The position numbers were made by a program, and so were the translations under genes. A stretch of DNA of 5,481 nt, taken from contig CAZBZG010000305.1 in assembly GCA_964496245.1 (NCBI GenBank), forward strand, positions 1-5,481. Direction: 5' to 3'. Position 1 is the first letter of the stretch, and each line of letters opens with the position of its first letter. This DNA is from CAZBZG01 sp964496245. Lineage in GTDB: Bacteria > Planctomycetota > SZUA-567. Shown here piece by piece: positions 4,756 to 5,481 of the stretch. Under the pieces are notes generated by a model. The model ran no database searches, was not told where the DNA came from, and saw nothing but the letters and a program-made list of their open reading frames with translations.

Positions 4756-5481
4756 ATGCGAAACGAACAACACGACCTCTATACCCGCGGACTCGGCCGT
4801 CCGTGCTTCGAGCACGACGGCTGCGGGATCGGTGTGATCGCCGACGTGCTCGGCCGCGCGTCGCACGCGCACGTCGAGAGCGCGATCGAGATCCTCGTCA
4901 AACTCACGCACCGCGGCGCGGTGGGCGCCGATCCCGACTGTGGGGACGGTGCCGGCATCCTCATGCAGCTGCCCCACGCCTTCCTCCAGGCGCGCTGCAG
5001 CGATCAGGGCATTCCCCTTCCACCGGCCGGGGGGTACGGTCTGGGCATGATCTTCCTGCCCCGCACCCCCCAAGCCGGGGCCTGCATCCACGCGGTCGAA
5101 GCGATCGCAGCCGAAGAGGGCTGCCGGCCGCTCGGTTGGCGGGACGTGCCCCACCAGCTCAAGGCCGTGGGCGCGCGGGCGCGCGAGACCTGCCCCGACA
5201 TCAAGCAGATCATCCTCGCCAACCCCGGCCTCGACGCGCTGGCCTTCGAGCGTCGGCTCTACGTGATCCGGCGCCGCATCGAGACCCGTGTCGCCGCCGA
5301 GGGGCTCGCGCCTCCAGGCACCTTCTACATCAGCAGCCTGTCCGCGCGCGTCGTGGTCTACAAGGGCCTGCTCATGGCCCACCAGGTCCGACCGTTCTAC
5401 CCGGACCTGGAGGCCGGCGACCTGGAGACGGCCATCGCGGTCGTGCACCAGCGCTACAGCACCAACACCTTCCCGAGCTGG
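4756..5481 (+). CDS. gltB: Glutamate synthase large subunit, N-terminal part (cut by window edge)
   Basis: The first 242 residues of the large (alpha) subunit of glutamate synthase, which transfers the amide nitrogen of glutamine to 2-oxoglutarate. Only the class II glutamine amidotransferase domain is in view. FEHDGCGIGV places the catalytic cysteine at C23, meaning a 22-residue propeptide must be removed. Further landmarks are THRGAVGADPDCGDGAGI at 51-68, FYISSLS at 190-196, the YKGLLMAHQVRPFYPDL segment at 202-218 and HQRYSTNTFPSW at 231-242, where the sequence ends. The FMN/Fe-S synthase and GXGXG domains should follow outside the window. The ATG at 4756 is supported by AGAGG at 4743-4747 with 8-nt spacing and by the normal propeptide length. 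It lies 82 nt after glnA on the same strand, pairing GS with GOGAT, though the hairpin array between them could uncouple their expression. Confidence 0.96.
   Translation, partial: MRNEQHDLYTRGLGRPCFEHDGCGIGVIADVLGRASHAHVESAIEILVKLTHRGAVGADPDCGDGAGILMQLPHAFLQARCSDQGIPLPPAGGYGLGMIFLPRTPQAGACIHAVEAIAAEEGCRPLGWRDVPHQLKAVGARARETCPDIKQIILANPGLDALAFERRLYVIRRRIETRVAAEGLAPPGTFYISSLSARVVVYKGLLMAHQVRPFYPDLEAGDLETAIAVVHQRYSTNTFPSW

Noticed and set aside
2916..4757. 613-codon antisense open frame over glnA
   Set aside because: It is the mirror of glnA codon bias; the sense strand encodes a full glutamine synthetase with all catalytic motifs.
1..5481. CRISPR array, tRNA/rRNA genes, insertion sequence or phage genes
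   Set aside because: No regularly spaced direct repeats, no RNA-gene signatures and no transposase or phage-like reading frames were seen.

Overview
The window is a GC-rich bacterial chromosomal segment carrying a nitrogen-assimilation locus. A truncated NifA-type sigma-54 activator on the minus strand is divergent from a plus-strand series amtB - glnK - glnA - gltB (gltB cut by the right edge). Gene content and protein style (periplasm-targeted Amt, PII lacking Tyr51, type I glutamine synthetase of 470 residues) fit a Gram-negative-type bacterium with sigma-54 nitrogen control, such as Desulfobacterota/Myxococcota or the PVC group (Kiritimatiellota/Verrucomicrobiota). I cannot place it more closely from sequence alone.

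Layout: 1-915 (minus) encodes the GAF domain, linker helix and start of the AAA+ domain of the activator, ending at the Walker B aspartate at the window edge. 916-1347 is a 432-bp divergent control region: a sigma-70-like promoter for the regulator, dyads sharing CTACGC-N3-CGTA plus GTAGGA half-sites, a good -24/-12 sigma-54 promoter facing amtB, and a 5' leader able to fold into a stem-loop. 1348-2679 is amtB, 2794-3135 glnK, 3261-4673 glnA, and 4756-5481 the N-terminal glutaminase domain of gltB. The three intercistronic gaps (114, 125 and 82 nt) all contain inverted repeats. The last is a striking, nearly symmetrical three-hairpin array, and the glnK-glnA gap also holds a possible 34-codon Cys/His-rich ORF overlapping the glnK stop.

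Working model: under nitrogen limitation the divergent activator (or a related NtrC-like protein) drives sigma-54 transcription of amtB and downstream genes. AmtB admits ammonium, PII/GlnK gates it, GlnA fixes ammonium into glutamine, and GltB (with a small subunit presumably further downstream) makes glutamate. This is a complete uptake-to-GS/GOGAT module. The protein families are well known. The less ordinary parts are the PII T-loop without its uridylylation tyrosine beside a glutamine synthetase that keeps the adenylylation tyrosine, the intercistronic RNA structures, the possible micro-ORF, and the shared dyads in the divergent region.
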